From CAYPLH01 sp964411505 (GTDB lineage Bacteria; Bacillota; Clostridia; CAYPLH01; DUMO01): a stretch of DNA of 64,000 bases. The stretch spans positions 1-64,000 of the forward strand of contig CAYPLH010000018.1 of the NCBI GenBank assembly GCA_964411505.1. The letters run 5' to 3'. Position numbers and translations under genes: made by a program. Under the pieces are notes generated by a model, which ran no database searches, was not told the origin of the DNA, and was given only the letters and a program-made list of their open reading frames with translations. Below, piece after piece: positions 18,677 to 27,970 of the stretch (positions are counted from its first letter, which is position 1; every line of letters starts with the position of its first letter).

Positions 18677-20477
18677 TTTGTTTTCCTCCATTTTTCATAT
18701 ATAATAATGTTAGCTCTTGTACTAATTTTTCAATTGCTCTGCTTCTACTATTTTCATGCGGATAGACACAAAAAGAATTAACCGGATCATTATTTAACAC
18801 ACTTTGTATCTGAATAGATTTATGTGGTTGTCCTGTTAGTAAATATGCCATATTCGCAATCATGTCTCCAGTGACCGAATCTATAAATAATTCAGCGTTA
18901 TCATTATGTGGAGATATGCGATTTATCTCTGAATAAGAAATGCCTTTATCTGGAATAAAATAGAAACTTTTCTGTCTTGAAGTTATTTTCCCGCGTAAGG
19001 TATGATCGTTTTCAATAAACTTTATTCTTTCTTCAAACGGAATCTTTTGCCTATATGCCAAAAGCGCTTGCGGCCAAATAAAAAATGCATTACATACACT
19101 CCAAAGATCATAAATATCTCTCCTGTTGAAGTGTTTGGTTTCAATCGGAAAATTGAATTCGCAAAACCATGTCAAGTCTTCGTTTGGATTAATTAAACCG
19201 GATTGCACACAAGTGTCATATATTTCACTTCCGGGGATGGGATAAAACGGATTAGGACTACCAAATTCAATATCATTTTCAATCAGACAAACGATATCGG
19301 ATATGATATCATCTAATGTTTGATCAGGTAGACCAATAATCAAAGATGCACCCATAGTTGCATCTCGCTTTTTAAACCATCCGAGTGCTTCTTTTACCTT
19401 GGAAAGAGAAGTGTGTTCTTTTTTTAAGTTTTTCAACTTTTCATTAAATGTTGTTTCTAATCCAAAAAAAAGAAACATTATGCCTGCCTTGAGCATTTTA
19501 TCCACTAACATTTCCGTTATTCCGAGTACCATAATACCATTGTGTAAATATAACTCTATATCTAAGCCTCTCGCAATAATCAAATCGCAAATTGCTGTTA
19601 CTCGTTCAATATTGAAAGTGAAATTATCATCTTCAATATTAAATTTCTGAATATTGAAATTATTTATGTACCACTCAATTTCATTTACAATATTTTCAGC
19701 ACTACGGCACCTAAATGTTTTACCAACAGTTGGATGAACTGTACAAAATGAACAAGAAAATGGACATCCTCGACTAGTAATTAAAACAGAAGTGGCATCA
19801 TACTTATCAAAGTTTAATAAATCAGCAGCTGGATATATATTATCATCCAAATTATGAATCCATTCTTTTTTTGCAGAATAATAATATGTCACTCCAGTTG
19901 CTGTTTTTTTATTGGCTAATTGCGGATCAATAGTTTTAAAAACAATACCATCAACATCTTTCGGAATGATATTGTTCTCTATACAATTCAAAAGTTTCGG
20001 AAGGCTTTTTTCCCCTTCAGCTTGAATTATATAGTCAATATTTGTAAACTCTAATATGTGTTCATAAGAAATTGAAGCATGGGAACCACCAATAACTGTT
20101 ACAGCATTTGGCAATTCTTGAGCTACAAGCTTAGCAATATCATACGCGGTTTCATACGATGGAGAATGCATTGATGTAATACAAACAACGTCAGGTTGGC
20201 ATTCAAGCAATTTTTGCTTGATTCTTTCATAACTTGCCCCCCAGTGAATAATATGTTTTATAACCGGATGCAAACTTATTTTTCTTCGTTGAATATCCGT
20301 TAATTCATTTTTATATAAAACTCGGTTATCTTCAAAATACGTCAGGGAATCAAACAGAAGAACTTCATGTCCTTCCATCCGACATGCTGACGCCAAGTAG
20401 GCAAGCCCTATTGGAATAAATCGAACAGTTTCATGATAAAGTCCACGATTTGGTGGTTTTATAAATAATATCTTCAT
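18663..20477 (-). CDS. B12-binding radical SAM protein
   Basis: A 604-residue enzyme with an N-terminal cobalamin-binding Rossmann domain (about 1-150, VVCITSMHSPSYETAYDIAK) and a radical SAM core with the cluster motif SRGCPFSCSFCTV near residue 235. This class methylates unactivated carbons or remodels carbon skeletons. The C-terminal 150 residues carry no known motif. The B12-binding DxHxxG histidine is not evident, as in several base-off methylases. Placed between an HD hydrolase and an aminotransferase, it probably alkylates or rearranges a biosynthetic intermediate. Confidence 0.9.
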   Translation of the reverse strand: MKILFIKPPNRGLYHETVRFIPIGLAYLASACRMEGHEVLLFDSLTYFEDNRVLYKNELTDIQRRKISLHPVIKHIIHWGASYERIKQKLLECQPDVVCITSMHSPSYETAYDIAKLVAQELPNAVTVIGGSHASISYEHILEFTNIDYIIQAEGEKSLPKLLNCIENNIIPKDVDGIVFKTIDPQLANKKTATGVTYYYSAKKEWIHNLDDNIYPAADLLNFDKYDATSVLITSRGCPFSCSFCTVHPTVGKTFRCRSAENIVNEIEWYINNFNIQKFNIEDDNFTFNIERVTAICDLIIARGLDIELYLHNGIMVLGITEMLVDKMLKAGIMFLFFGLETTFNEKLKNLKKEHTSLSKVKEALGWFKKRDATMGASLIIGLPDQTLDDIISDIVCLIENDIEFGSPNPFYPIPGSEIYDTCVQSGLINPNEDLTWFCEFNFPIETKHFNRRDIYDLWSVCNAFFIWPQALLAYRQKIPFEERIKFIENDHTLRGKITSRQKSFYFIPDKGISYSEINRISPHNDNAELFIDSVTGDMIANMAYLLTGQPHKSIQIQSVLNNDPVNSFCVYPHENSRSRAIEKLVQELTLLYMKNGGKQNENL

Positions 20478-20511
20478 TTCAAGGCTCTCCGATTCAGTTA
20501 TAGTTTTTTAA

Positions 20512-20985
20512 TTAATAAAAGAAGTTCTTATTCTTTTTTTCATCATTCCACTTGCAGTTTGACGAAACGTTGCACAAATAACATATTCTTGATTTTTTAT
20601 CTGCAAGGAATAACAAAGCACCTAATCCAGTCGCATTTTCTTCACGATGTAAACATATCGCTTTTTTTATGACATAGATATCATCATCACAAAAGCCAAT
20701 ATCGTTCAATATAGATTCGGCTATTTCAGCACTAGCAATTTCATGAGGGATATTTTTATCATATTCTTTCCACTTTCCGATATCATGTAATAAGGCAGCG
20801 GAATAAATTATTTCCTTTGTATAATTAAATCCTTTTTCTTTTGCAATAATATAAGCAATTCTTGCCGTATCTAAAAAATGTGCAAAGTCATGACGACAAA
20901 AGATACGATCATGTTCTCGTTCTTTAATTAAACTCAAACAATGATTATATTGGGGATTGTTAATAATTTTATCTATCCGATGCAT
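20512..20985 (-). CDS. HD-domain phosphohydrolase
   Basis: About 157 residues from ATG 20985 (GGAG five bases upstream). It has metal-binding HD signatures: a histidine in CRHDFAHFLD, the HD pair in AALLHDIGKW, and CLHREENA. A short C-terminal cysteine group (CYLCNVSSNCKW) is typical of a clostridial HD subfamily. Such enzymes remove phosphate or cleave phosphodiesters. With GTP cyclohydrolase I nearby, dephosphorylating a pterin phosphate is an attractive but unproven role. Confidence 0.85.
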   Translation of the reverse strand: MHRIDKIINNPQYNHCLSLIKEREHDRIFCRHDFAHFLDTARIAYIIAKEKGFNYTKEIIYSAALLHDIGKWKEYDKNIPHEIASAEIAESILNDIGFCDDDIYVIKKAICLHREENATGLGALLFLADKKSRICYLCNVSSNCKWNDEKKNKNFFY

Positions 20986-21007
20986 GTTTTCTCCTATTAA
21001 GTATAGC

Positions 21008-22021
21008 CTATCCAAAAAGCATTTCTCGTAATTTTTCTATGTACATATTTTGAATTTCATCATTACATTGTAATGTTTCGGAATATTTTAAAATTTTTCT
21101 AATATCTTTTTCTGCTTCTATAGTTTTTCGTAGTATGTGACATAGTTTCCATTCCGGTAAAGAAAAAGCTTTTACAATTTCAGCCACAAGCTTTATTGTA
21201 AGTTTTAAGTTGCCCTCACGCCCTCTAGATTTTATTTTTAAGCCATCAATCATAAGATTTATGCCAAGGGTAACAAGATCAGCAAGTTCAACTAATCCAT
21301 CATGGCAGCGATAATCTGGCAGTATCTGCCTTATAACCTCAGCAGCGGGCAATGTATCAACCGCATGTACATAGTTATAGCGCGATTGAATCAGTAATGG
21401 TATGTCAAATGACACTTCAACGCCAACCGATAAGCCACTATTTTCTATTATGATAACATTTCCAATTTCAGTTTTATGTTCATCTTGCCAATGGTAGATG
21501 TTAATATTTCTACCCGTTAAAGACGCACTACCAAAACAATGACGATATGCATGAATGAAATCACTTTCAGCAAAAACTTGAAAATTACACCCCTTTAAAT
21601 GCTCCTTAAAATCCACATCTGTAAAATAGTAGCCCAATATAATATCATCAGGAGAAAATCCGAACGCTTGAGTCAAAAATATCTCTGTTTCCTGAATGCA
21701 CCTTGATAAGTAGCACATAGGGCTTAAAGTGCCAATGGCGATAAAGTATGAAGAATATGGACTAATTATCTTTTTGTTTTTCCAATTCAAGACACCTTGA
21801 AAACCAACTGATGGTTGAACTAAATATATGCCTGTATAGTTATCAATAAACTCAATATATGGCTTCATCACGCTTGTTGTTGAATTTACAAATCTTAAAG
21901 TATGATCATTGTGGGAAATTAAAGAAGAGCAATTAATTTCCTCTAGCAAAAGATTGTTGCAATTATTTCTAAATATATTAATTGTTTCAAGTATTCTATT
22001 TTTATTGACTTGAGATTTCAT
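21008..22021 (-). CDS. Alanyl-tRNA-synthetase-like catalytic core protein
   Basis: A 337-residue protein that lines up with the AlaRS catalytic and helical domains. ISHNDHTLRFVN matches the AlaRS motif-1 region (DDPTLLFTNAGM). FIAIGTLSPMCYL, then ETEIFLTQAFGFSPDDI, match the segment around motif 2 (FFEMLGNFSFGDYF, EFLTEVLGL). LMIDGLKIKSRGREG matches the IADGVLPSNEGRG turn of the tRNA-recognition helices. Editing and C-Ala domains are absent, and motif 3 is poorly kept. It is far shorter than AlaRS (about 870 residues). Stand-alone synthetase relatives in natural-product loci activate amino acids for transfer. I infer an amino-acid-activating or ligase role; no direct evidence. Confidence 0.65.
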   Translation of the reverse strand: MKSQVNKNRILETINIFRNNCNNLLLEEINCSSLISHNDHTLRFVNSTTSVMKPYIEFIDNYTGIYLVQPSVGFQGVLNWKNKKIISPYSSYFIAIGTLSPMCYLSRCIQETEIFLTQAFGFSPDDIILGYYFTDVDFKEHLKGCNFQVFAESDFIHAYRHCFGSASLTGRNINIYHWQDEHKTEIGNVIIIENSGLSVGVEVSFDIPLLIQSRYNYVHAVDTLPAAEVIRQILPDYRCHDGLVELADLVTLGINLMIDGLKIKSRGREGNLKLTIKLVAEIVKAFSLPEWKLCHILRKTIEAEKDIRKILKYSETLQCNDEIQNMYIEKLREMLFG

Positions 22022-22066
22022 TTGTCATGATTCTCCAACTTTATTAATTAAAATGCAAATACATAG

Positions 22067-22732
22067 TTAGAATGAGTTTGCTGTGATGTTATGTATATTA
22101 CGTTTCAAAATTTTATATTTTGAAAACTTTTGCGGTAATATTTTATACTTCTGCAAGAATAAATATATTATTTTATCGAACTCTTTTTTATTGGTTTTTA
22201 TTTCTAGTATAAAGTGATTCGGTAATAGCAGACAATCATTTGATAATAATTCTCTATCTATTGTTGCCCTGAATTCCATATCATCATATTTAACTGAGTA
22301 TGCTTGTCTAATATAACTAATTTCAAATATATTTAATATTGGTATCATAGATAATTGTGGAGAAAACGGAAATTGTCTGATGTTTATAAAATTTTCAATT
22401 TGACCTATAGTGTCAAAGCTTCTTAATAATTCCTCTTCATCATTATTTATCAAATATCTAGTTTTGTAATATAAATTTTGAATCTTTGATTTTTCTTCAA
22501 GAAATATTTTACAAGTATCTAAGTAATGCCTTATTCTGAGATGTCCATGATTTTTTCCAATTCTTGATCTTGTATTCCAACTCATAATATAACAGGTGCT
22601 AATTTTATATTCACCCATAGAGTTTGAATTCTTATCCCTTGTTCCATAACGTTTTATAAATTCTAAAATATGATGCATTTCATCAGCCTGCAACACATAT
22701 TTAATTTCTACCCTATCACTATAATAATCCAT
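22067..22732 (-). CDS. VTC-domain (polyphosphate-polymerase-like) protein
   Basis: About 221 residues from ATG 22732 (GAGG eight bases upstream; a GTG at 22741 is the alternative). It shows the VTC superfamily pattern of basic and acidic tunnel residues: DRVEIKYVL at the start, HLRIRHYLD, FLEEKSKI, a central YSVKYDDMEFRATIDRE, HFILEIKT and the C-terminal FSKY. VTC domains bind triphosphate or polyphosphate in a beta tunnel with a divalent metal. The usual partners of bacterial VTC proteins (CotH kinase, DUF4956 membrane proteins) are absent. Lying next to folE, it may act on a triphosphate-bearing intermediate. Confidence 0.75.
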   Translation of the reverse strand: MDYYSDRVEIKYVLQADEMHHILEFIKRYGTRDKNSNSMGEYKISTCYIMSWNTRSRIGKNHGHLRIRHYLDTCKIFLEEKSKIQNLYYKTRYLINNDEEELLRSFDTIGQIENFINIRQFPFSPQLSMIPILNIFEISYIRQAYSVKYDDMEFRATIDRELLSNDCLLLPNHFILEIKTNKKEFDKIIYLFLQKYKILPQKFSKYKILKRNIHNITANSF

Positions 22733-22774
22733 ATATAACACCTCAATATAATTAATTTTAACGAGTTTTCTTTC

Positions 22775-23329
22775 TTATTCATTCTTCATTTGAAAAAATA
22801 AATTTTGAAATGATGGCTGACAAAACACACCATGTGTTGCCATCGTGACAGTTTTACTTTGATTTTTTTTAATTCCTCTCATTGTTACGCAAGTATGTAT
22901 CGCTTCAATAACAACCATAGCTCCCTCACATTTCACATTATTAATTAGAGCATTAATAATTTGATTTGTCATGTTTTCCTGTATTTGCAATCTCCGTGAA
23001 TAAACTTCAACTAGTCGTGATAATTTGCTAAGACCAACAACTTTTTCAAGCGGTATATATGCTATATGGGCTTTACCGATATAGGGCAATAAATGATGCT
23101 CGCACAATGAGTGAAAATCAATATCTTTTTCCATTACAATCACTCCAGGTTGAGCTTCAAATTGTTTCCCGAGATGCTTACATTCATCTTCATGATATCC
23201 AGCAAATAATTCTTCCGCCATTCTAGCAACACGACTTGGCGTTTCGACAAGTCCTTTACGATCTGGGTTTTCACCTATACCTTCAAGATACAGTCTAACA
23301 GATTTTTTAATTTTTTCTTTATCTATCAT
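22775..23329 (-). CDS. folE: GTP cyclohydrolase I
   Basis: A 184-residue FolE. It converts GTP to 7,8-dihydroneopterin triphosphate and formate. The zinc ligands and active site are intact: SLCEHHLLPYIGKAHIAY, GLSKLSRLVEVY, RLQIQENMTNQI and a late AIHTCVTMRG. Length is normal. The ATG has GGAGG eight bases upstream. Location inside an antibiotic-like operon, without other folate genes, indicates a dedicated pterin (or deazapurine) supply; queuosine-pathway partners such as QueD, QueE and QueC are not present. Confidence 0.95.
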   Translation of the reverse strand: MIDKEKIKKSVRLYLEGIGENPDRKGLVETPSRVARMAEELFAGYHEDECKHLGKQFEAQPGVIVMEKDIDFHSLCEHHLLPYIGKAHIAYIPLEKVVGLSKLSRLVEVYSRRLQIQENMTNQIINALINNVKCEGAMVVIEAIHTCVTMRGIKKNQSKTVTMATHGVFCQPSFQNLFFQMKNE

Positions 23330-23368
23330 TTATATAACCTCCGAGTTTGATGTTCCGTATTCTAATAT

Positions 23369-24766
23369 TTACACTTTTTGTTTATAGGCTTTTAACGAAA
23401 ATGTAGCAGGTGCATTTGGTATGCCAGCAGATGAGTACCAGCGTTTATTATTTTTACATTGAGTTAAATAAAAATATCTTTTGTCAACATGACCGGAATG
23501 CTCATGCAAAAAATCAAGCTTCAATCCATGTTCCGCAATAGTGGTAACAATATCACCTAAAGTCCAATCCCATGTAAACAGCAAATTATTTTTTGTTGTT
23601 TTTGATAATCTATTATCCGCCCCATCCGAATAGCTCCCTAATTCATACGACAAATTTGCTTTTGAAATAAAATAATCTCTTATAAGATTAGGAGATTTTG
23701 ACGATAAAGTTGCAGCGATTGGATGAAGTTCATTAACATACAAGAAACCGTCCGGCTTTAATAGTTTTACTACTTCATTACACCATGCTTTTAGATCTGG
23801 CAACATTATCAAAGCCCCGAAGTTGACATATATAATATCAAAAACTTCTTCTCCGAGGATTTTTGAAGCATCATAAACGTTAGCACATTCAAAATGACAA
23901 TTTACTGCACAACGATGAGCTATCATTTCGGCAGTCTTAATTGATTCTTCTGAATAGTCCAATCCTACAAGTTCGGCACCTAACCTTGCTAAAGAAATAG
24001 TCTCAGTTCCAATATGACATTGTAAATGTGCAATACGCTTACCTTTCAAATCACCCAGCTCGTTTATTTCATAATCAGTCAATGAACTAATGCCTGAAAC
24101 CAATTCATCTATACGATAAAAGTCGGACTCAGCATGAATACTGGCACGTTCGTTCCAGTATTTTTTGTTTGTCAACATCTTACCTGTTTCACCATCAGAT
24201 ACAATTTTGATTTGACCTTTTAAATCCATTAATAAATGCTTATTGCCGGTATTCTCTTTGTGTTCTGATTTGCAATAATGTAATAAGAAAGATCCAGTTT
24301 CGTTTAAGAGACAATAATCATTTAGCATCCAATGTGATAAAATATATTCCATTCCACTAATACCGTTGAAGTGCAACCCAGATCCCATCATAATAGGTTC
24401 AACCGTCAAATATAGGTCATCAACTAGTGAGTCTTTAAAAAACGGGATATTTGTAGTAGGTCCACCAAGGAGTGCGATGTTTTCATAGCCATCTTTATGC
24501 AATTTTTCAACTAGCTCGGTAATATTTGTACAGTGAATATTAGGTATATCCGTATAGAGATTTTTACTATTAGTTAATAAATAAGTCGGCATATCCAAAA
24601 GTTTGGGATTCAAAGATTTTCTGCCTGTTATAACCGCATCATATTCCTTTACCTTATTTATGAAGAATCGCTGATCTTCTTTAGACGACCAAGCACTAAC
24701 ATCTTCTCGATCATTTCTGGCTATAATCCCATCAATACTCATTACCATAAAACATGTAATTTTCAT
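23369..24766 (-). CDS. RibD_C-type reductase fused to SAM methyltransferase
   Basis: A 465-residue two-domain enzyme. Residues about 1-165 form a dihydrofolate-reductase/RibD C-terminal fold (MVMSIDGIIARN, DAVITGRKS, IALLGGPTTNIPFF, DDLYLTVEPIMMGSG). After a linker, residues about 190-460 form a class I methyltransferase with motif I HLQCHIGTETISLARLGA and GLDYSEES. The reductase half would reduce a pterin or pyrimidine using NADPH, and the other half would methylate. Both suit a modified tetrahydropterin. The pairing of the two functions in one chain next to folE is the main functional clue. Confidence 0.85.
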   Translation of the reverse strand: MKITCFMVMSIDGIIARNDREDVSAWSSKEDQRFFINKVKEYDAVITGRKSLNPKLLDMPTYLLTNSKNLYTDIPNIHCTNITELVEKLHKDGYENIALLGGPTTNIPFFKDSLVDDLYLTVEPIMMGSGLHFNGISGMEYILSHWMLNDYCLLNETGSFLLHYCKSEHKENTGNKHLLMDLKGQIKIVSDGETGKMLTNKKYWNERASIHAESDFYRIDELVSGISSLTDYEINELGDLKGKRIAHLQCHIGTETISLARLGAELVGLDYSEESIKTAEMIAHRCAVNCHFECANVYDASKILGEEVFDIIYVNFGALIMLPDLKAWCNEVVKLLKPDGFLYVNELHPIAATLSSKSPNLIRDYFISKANLSYELGSYSDGADNRLSKTTKNNLLFTWDWTLGDIVTTIAEHGLKLDFLHEHSGHVDKRYFYLTQCKNNKRWYSSAGIPNAPATFSLKAYKQKV

Positions 24767-24827
24767 TTTTGTATAATTCCTTTCACGCTATGCTGTTTAA
24801 GATTAATCAAGATATTTGCGAATTAGA

Positions 24828-25994
24828 TTATTTTAAATAACTAACTACCTTTTTAATAGCTTCAGCAGTAAGCTCAATGATTTTTTCATCAATAGAGTTA
24901 TCCGTAAATAATGTAAAAAGCCTAGCTGTTACATTTTCAGCCCTAGGACAATATGAATAAAGCTTTAATTTTTGAAATAATGTAGTTTTATATAATGGTT
25001 GTGGATAAGCAATATCAATAGGAACACCTTCGGCACGTAATGCATCCACAATAAAATTTCGATTTTCTGCAAGAGACTCTGGTAATAATATTGGTAAGTT
25101 ATGACTAACACAAACTACTTCAGAAGAATAATTTGGAAGTTCCAAATCTAATCCATTCAATATATTCCTATAAATATTTACATTATCTCTCCGCGCTTGA
25201 TTGTTCTTCTCTAAAACTTGCAATTGTATTCGACCTATAGCCGCCTGTACTTCTGTCATATTATAATTATAACCAAGTCTTTCATAGCTGTACCAAGTTT
25301 TAGATGTTCGTGGAGAGCCATGTTCTTTTACTAGGCATAATCGATCAAATATTTCCATGTTAGAACATGTAATCATGCCCCCTTCTCCACAACTCATATT
25401 TTTTGTCTCATAAAAACTAAAGCATCCAATATCCCCAAGTGCCCCGGTTTTAATACCATGATATACCGCTCCATGAGATTGGCACGCATCTTCAATTACA
25501 ATCAAGCCATTTTGTTTTGCAATATTATTAATTTCTTGCATTTGCGCCGGATGGCCATATAAATGAACTGGAATTATCGCACATGAAAGTTTTGTGATTT
25601 TACGTTCTAAATCTTTGGGATCCATACAAAAATTCTCATCAATATCTACAAATACAGGTGTCAAACCTTCTTGTAAAACGACAGATGCCGTAGAAACAAA
25701 GGTTACGGCAGGAACTAATACTTCCGAATTTTGAGAAAAACCAAAAGAAGCAACAGCTGTATGAAGTGCAGTAGTTCCAGAAGTGGTAGCCAATGCATAT
25801 TTGGAATTAATAAAAGACGCAAATTCCCTTTCAAAACACTTAACTTCACATCCCCCTCTAAAACTAGATAGGACTCCATTTTCAATTACACGAGCCACTG
25901 CTTCAATTTCTTTGTTCGAATATTTATTACGACGTACTATTTCGGTATTTTGGGGGAATACTGGAACTCCTCCATCGATAGCTAATTTAGGCAT
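24828..25994 (-). CDS. DegT/DnrJ/EryC1/StrS aminotransferase
   Basis: A 388-residue PLP enzyme of the sugar-aminotransferase family. It has ATTSGTTALHTAV for phosphate binding, IEDACQSHGA with the PLP aspartate, SFYETKNMSCGEGGM with the catalytic lysine, and YNYNMTEVQAAIG. It aminates keto-sugars or keto-cyclitols. The Gfo/Idh gene of the same operon could generate the ketone, as in kanosamine pathways. A GGAGG precedes the ATG. The exact sugar cannot be deduced. Confidence 0.92.
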   Translation of the reverse strand: MPKLAIDGGVPVFPQNTEIVRRNKYSNKEIEAVARVIENGVLSSFRGGCEVKCFEREFASFINSKYALATTSGTTALHTAVASFGFSQNSEVLVPAVTFVSTASVVLQEGLTPVFVDIDENFCMDPKDLERKITKLSCAIIPVHLYGHPAQMQEINNIAKQNGLIVIEDACQSHGAVYHGIKTGALGDIGCFSFYETKNMSCGEGGMITCSNMEIFDRLCLVKEHGSPRTSKTWYSYERLGYNYNMTEVQAAIGRIQLQVLEKNNQARRDNVNIYRNILNGLDLELPNYSSEVVCVSHNLPILLPESLAENRNFIVDALRAEGVPIDIAYPQPLYKTTLFQKLKLYSYCPRAENVTARLFTLFTDNSIDEKIIELTAEAIKKVVSYLK

Positions 25995-26047
25995 TTTCTA
26001 ACCTCCTACTTAAAGTTTACATATACCAATATGCACAAATATGTTTA

Positions 26048-26764
26048 TCATTTTGCAGTTTTCACTTGCTTAATTTCCCAAATCCTCTCAGAATATATTC
26101 CTGGCAATATGCTTTGTGCATATAATGATGTTGCTTCAATATCTTTTTGCGTAATTTGCGATTGGTAAATAGAAAGTAATGCCTTTTTTGTCATAAATTC
26201 ATTTGTGATATTGAAAATATGTTTTTTTAATACAAATAGCTTTTTAACTTTTGTTACCCACTGCATTACATCAACATAATATGCATATGGTAAATCTTCA
26301 TATATATAAAAAGACATGTTATAATTTATATGTTTCATTTCTAACAATCTCTGTATAACGCAAAACAACAACTCATGGTCAACATGTTTTTCGATTGCCA
26401 TAGGGAAAAATACAGAAGCATACTGGTCTGCACAAAATAATTTTTCTAAACGATTGCAAATAGAAGTAGCAAGATCACCATCTTTTTTATAATCAAGAAC
26501 ATCAAACCAATTTTTATATCCACGTGCTAACGCCTCTGGATAGTCCCAATAGTTGCGAGTGCATTTTATTTTTTTAAATACCTCTTCGTTTTCCAATTTA
26601 TTTATATCGTTTAATTGATCATTTTCTAAACCTAAATTTACACAACTCCAAGCAGTATTAAATATTGTGATAATGTCAATAACATTGTGTTTATTTTGTA
26701 ATAACCAACCACCAAGACATAATATTGCATCATCTATATGTGGCGCCAATATTAAAACTTTCAT
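26048..26764 (-). CDS. PIG-L family N-deacetylase
   Basis: A 238-residue zinc deacetylase. The PHxDD signature is in LAPHIDDAILCLGGW, and the third metal ligand is probably the histidine in EKHVDHELL. Family members deacetylate GlcNAc-bearing intermediates (mycothiol, bacillithiol, glycopeptides, butirosin). The start overlaps the end of the glycosyltransferase gene by four bases, so the two are coupled. Together they imply GlcNAc addition followed by deacetylation to glucosamine. Confidence 0.9.
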   Translation of the reverse strand: MKVLILAPHIDDAILCLGGWLLQNKHNVIDIITIFNTAWSCVNLGLENDQLNDINKLENEEVFKKIKCTRNYWDYPEALARGYKNWFDVLDYKKDGDLATSICNRLEKLFCADQYASVFFPMAIEKHVDHELLFCVIQRLLEMKHINYNMSFYIYEDLPYAYYVDVMQWVTKVKKLFVLKKHIFNITNEFMTKKALLSIYQSQITQKDIEATSLYAQSILPGIYSERIWEIKQVKTAK

Positions 26765-27885
26765 GTTCCAAACCCACCTTGTTTATTGTTAGCAAAAAGA
26801 GACATCATTTTGGCCACATTCTTTTTGAAATCATAAATAATTTTAAACTTTTCATACCCATTATTGGAGAATAGTGAGATATATTTATTATTATTTAGCA
26901 GAAATAATATCGCCTTGCTAATTTCATCTGTAGAAGCTGGTTCTACCAAACTACCTGTTTGTTCTTCATTGCTTATTATTTCAGGAATACCCCCTACAGC
27001 GGTTGCAATTATAGCTCTTTTCCTTGCAATTAATTCAAGTATAGATGTTGGAATACTTTCAAATAGCGAAGGTTGCACAAAGATTCTGTGTCTACTAGCA
27101 ACCTCATCAATTCCTGATATAGGTAAGTATGTACCTTCGAAAAACACACTACCTGAAATACCAAGGGAAGATGTTAGCTCTTTTAGGTGTTCTTCATCTT
27201 TTCCGTGACCATATATATGTAGGGAAGTTTCAGGGAACAGTTTATTAACACTGCGCCATGCTCCAAGCAAAAAATCCACACCCTTTTCTGGTGACAGACG
27301 ACATATGCAACCGATTGAATTAATATCTCCTTCATCACCAGTCCAACCTGTAGTCACGGGGATAAGGTGAGGTATTACCTCAATTTTATTTGTGAATTTA
27401 TGAAAATTACGCAATCCATATGCTACGCTTTCACATGTAGCTACAATTATTTCAATTCGATTAATGTATTGAGATAATTCAGAACAAAACCACGTACTTG
27501 CCTCTTTACATGGGGTTGTATACTCGGTAGAAATTATTGGAACTTCGGATTTTGGATTTTCTTCAAAATAAGTAATTAATAATTTGCCTGCTGGATGCAC
27601 ATAAATATAATCTGGTTTCCAGTTGTTTATATCTTTTGTAAATTTTCTTAAAAATTTCTTTTCAATTATTCGCGATTGCAACTCATCGTGAAATACTTCC
27701 GGATAATAACATTCAATATTATTTAAATTAGACAATAAATCTATCCAGTAATTATACTTCGGTCGTTCTCCAATATATATTTTCAAATCGATATTTTTTT
27801 CAGCAAATTCTTTAATTAGCAAATAATTGTAAAATTCTACTCCACCAAGCGAACTAAAAAAATCAAGCAGAAATAAAATACGCAT
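26761..27885 (-). CDS. GT4-family glycosyltransferase
   Basis: A 374-residue GT-B retaining glycosyltransferase. The N-terminal half has LDFFSSLGGVEFYNYLL. The C-terminal donor domain has GCICRLSPEKGVDFLLGAW, the acidic E-x7-E motif in FESIPTSILELIA, and GGIPEII. It is adjacent to and overlapping a PIG-L deacetylase gene, the same partnership as MshA/MshB and BshA/BshB, which suggests UDP-GlcNAc as donor. The acceptor is unknown; it may be the pterin or the aminocyclitol/sugar product of the cluster. Confidence 0.9.
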   Translation of the reverse strand: MRILFLLDFFSSLGGVEFYNYLLIKEFAEKNIDLKIYIGERPKYNYWIDLLSNLNNIECYYPEVFHDELQSRIIEKKFLRKFTKDINNWKPDYIYVHPAGKLLITYFEENPKSEVPIISTEYTTPCKEASTWFCSELSQYINRIEIIVATCESVAYGLRNFHKFTNKIEVIPHLIPVTTGWTGDEGDINSIGCICRLSPEKGVDFLLGAWRSVNKLFPETSLHIYGHGKDEEHLKELTSSLGISGSVFFEGTYLPISGIDEVASRHRIFVQPSLFESIPTSILELIARKRAIIATAVGGIPEIISNEEQTGSLVEPASTDEISKAILFLLNNNKYISLFSNNGYEKFKIIYDFKKNVAKMMSLFANNKQGGFGT

Positions 27886-27970
27886 ATTTTTACCTCACAA
27901 ACTGTGAAACCGTCCAATTTCACTTTCTCTTCATTCTATAGCTATCCTTACGAATCATCATCATTTCTTC

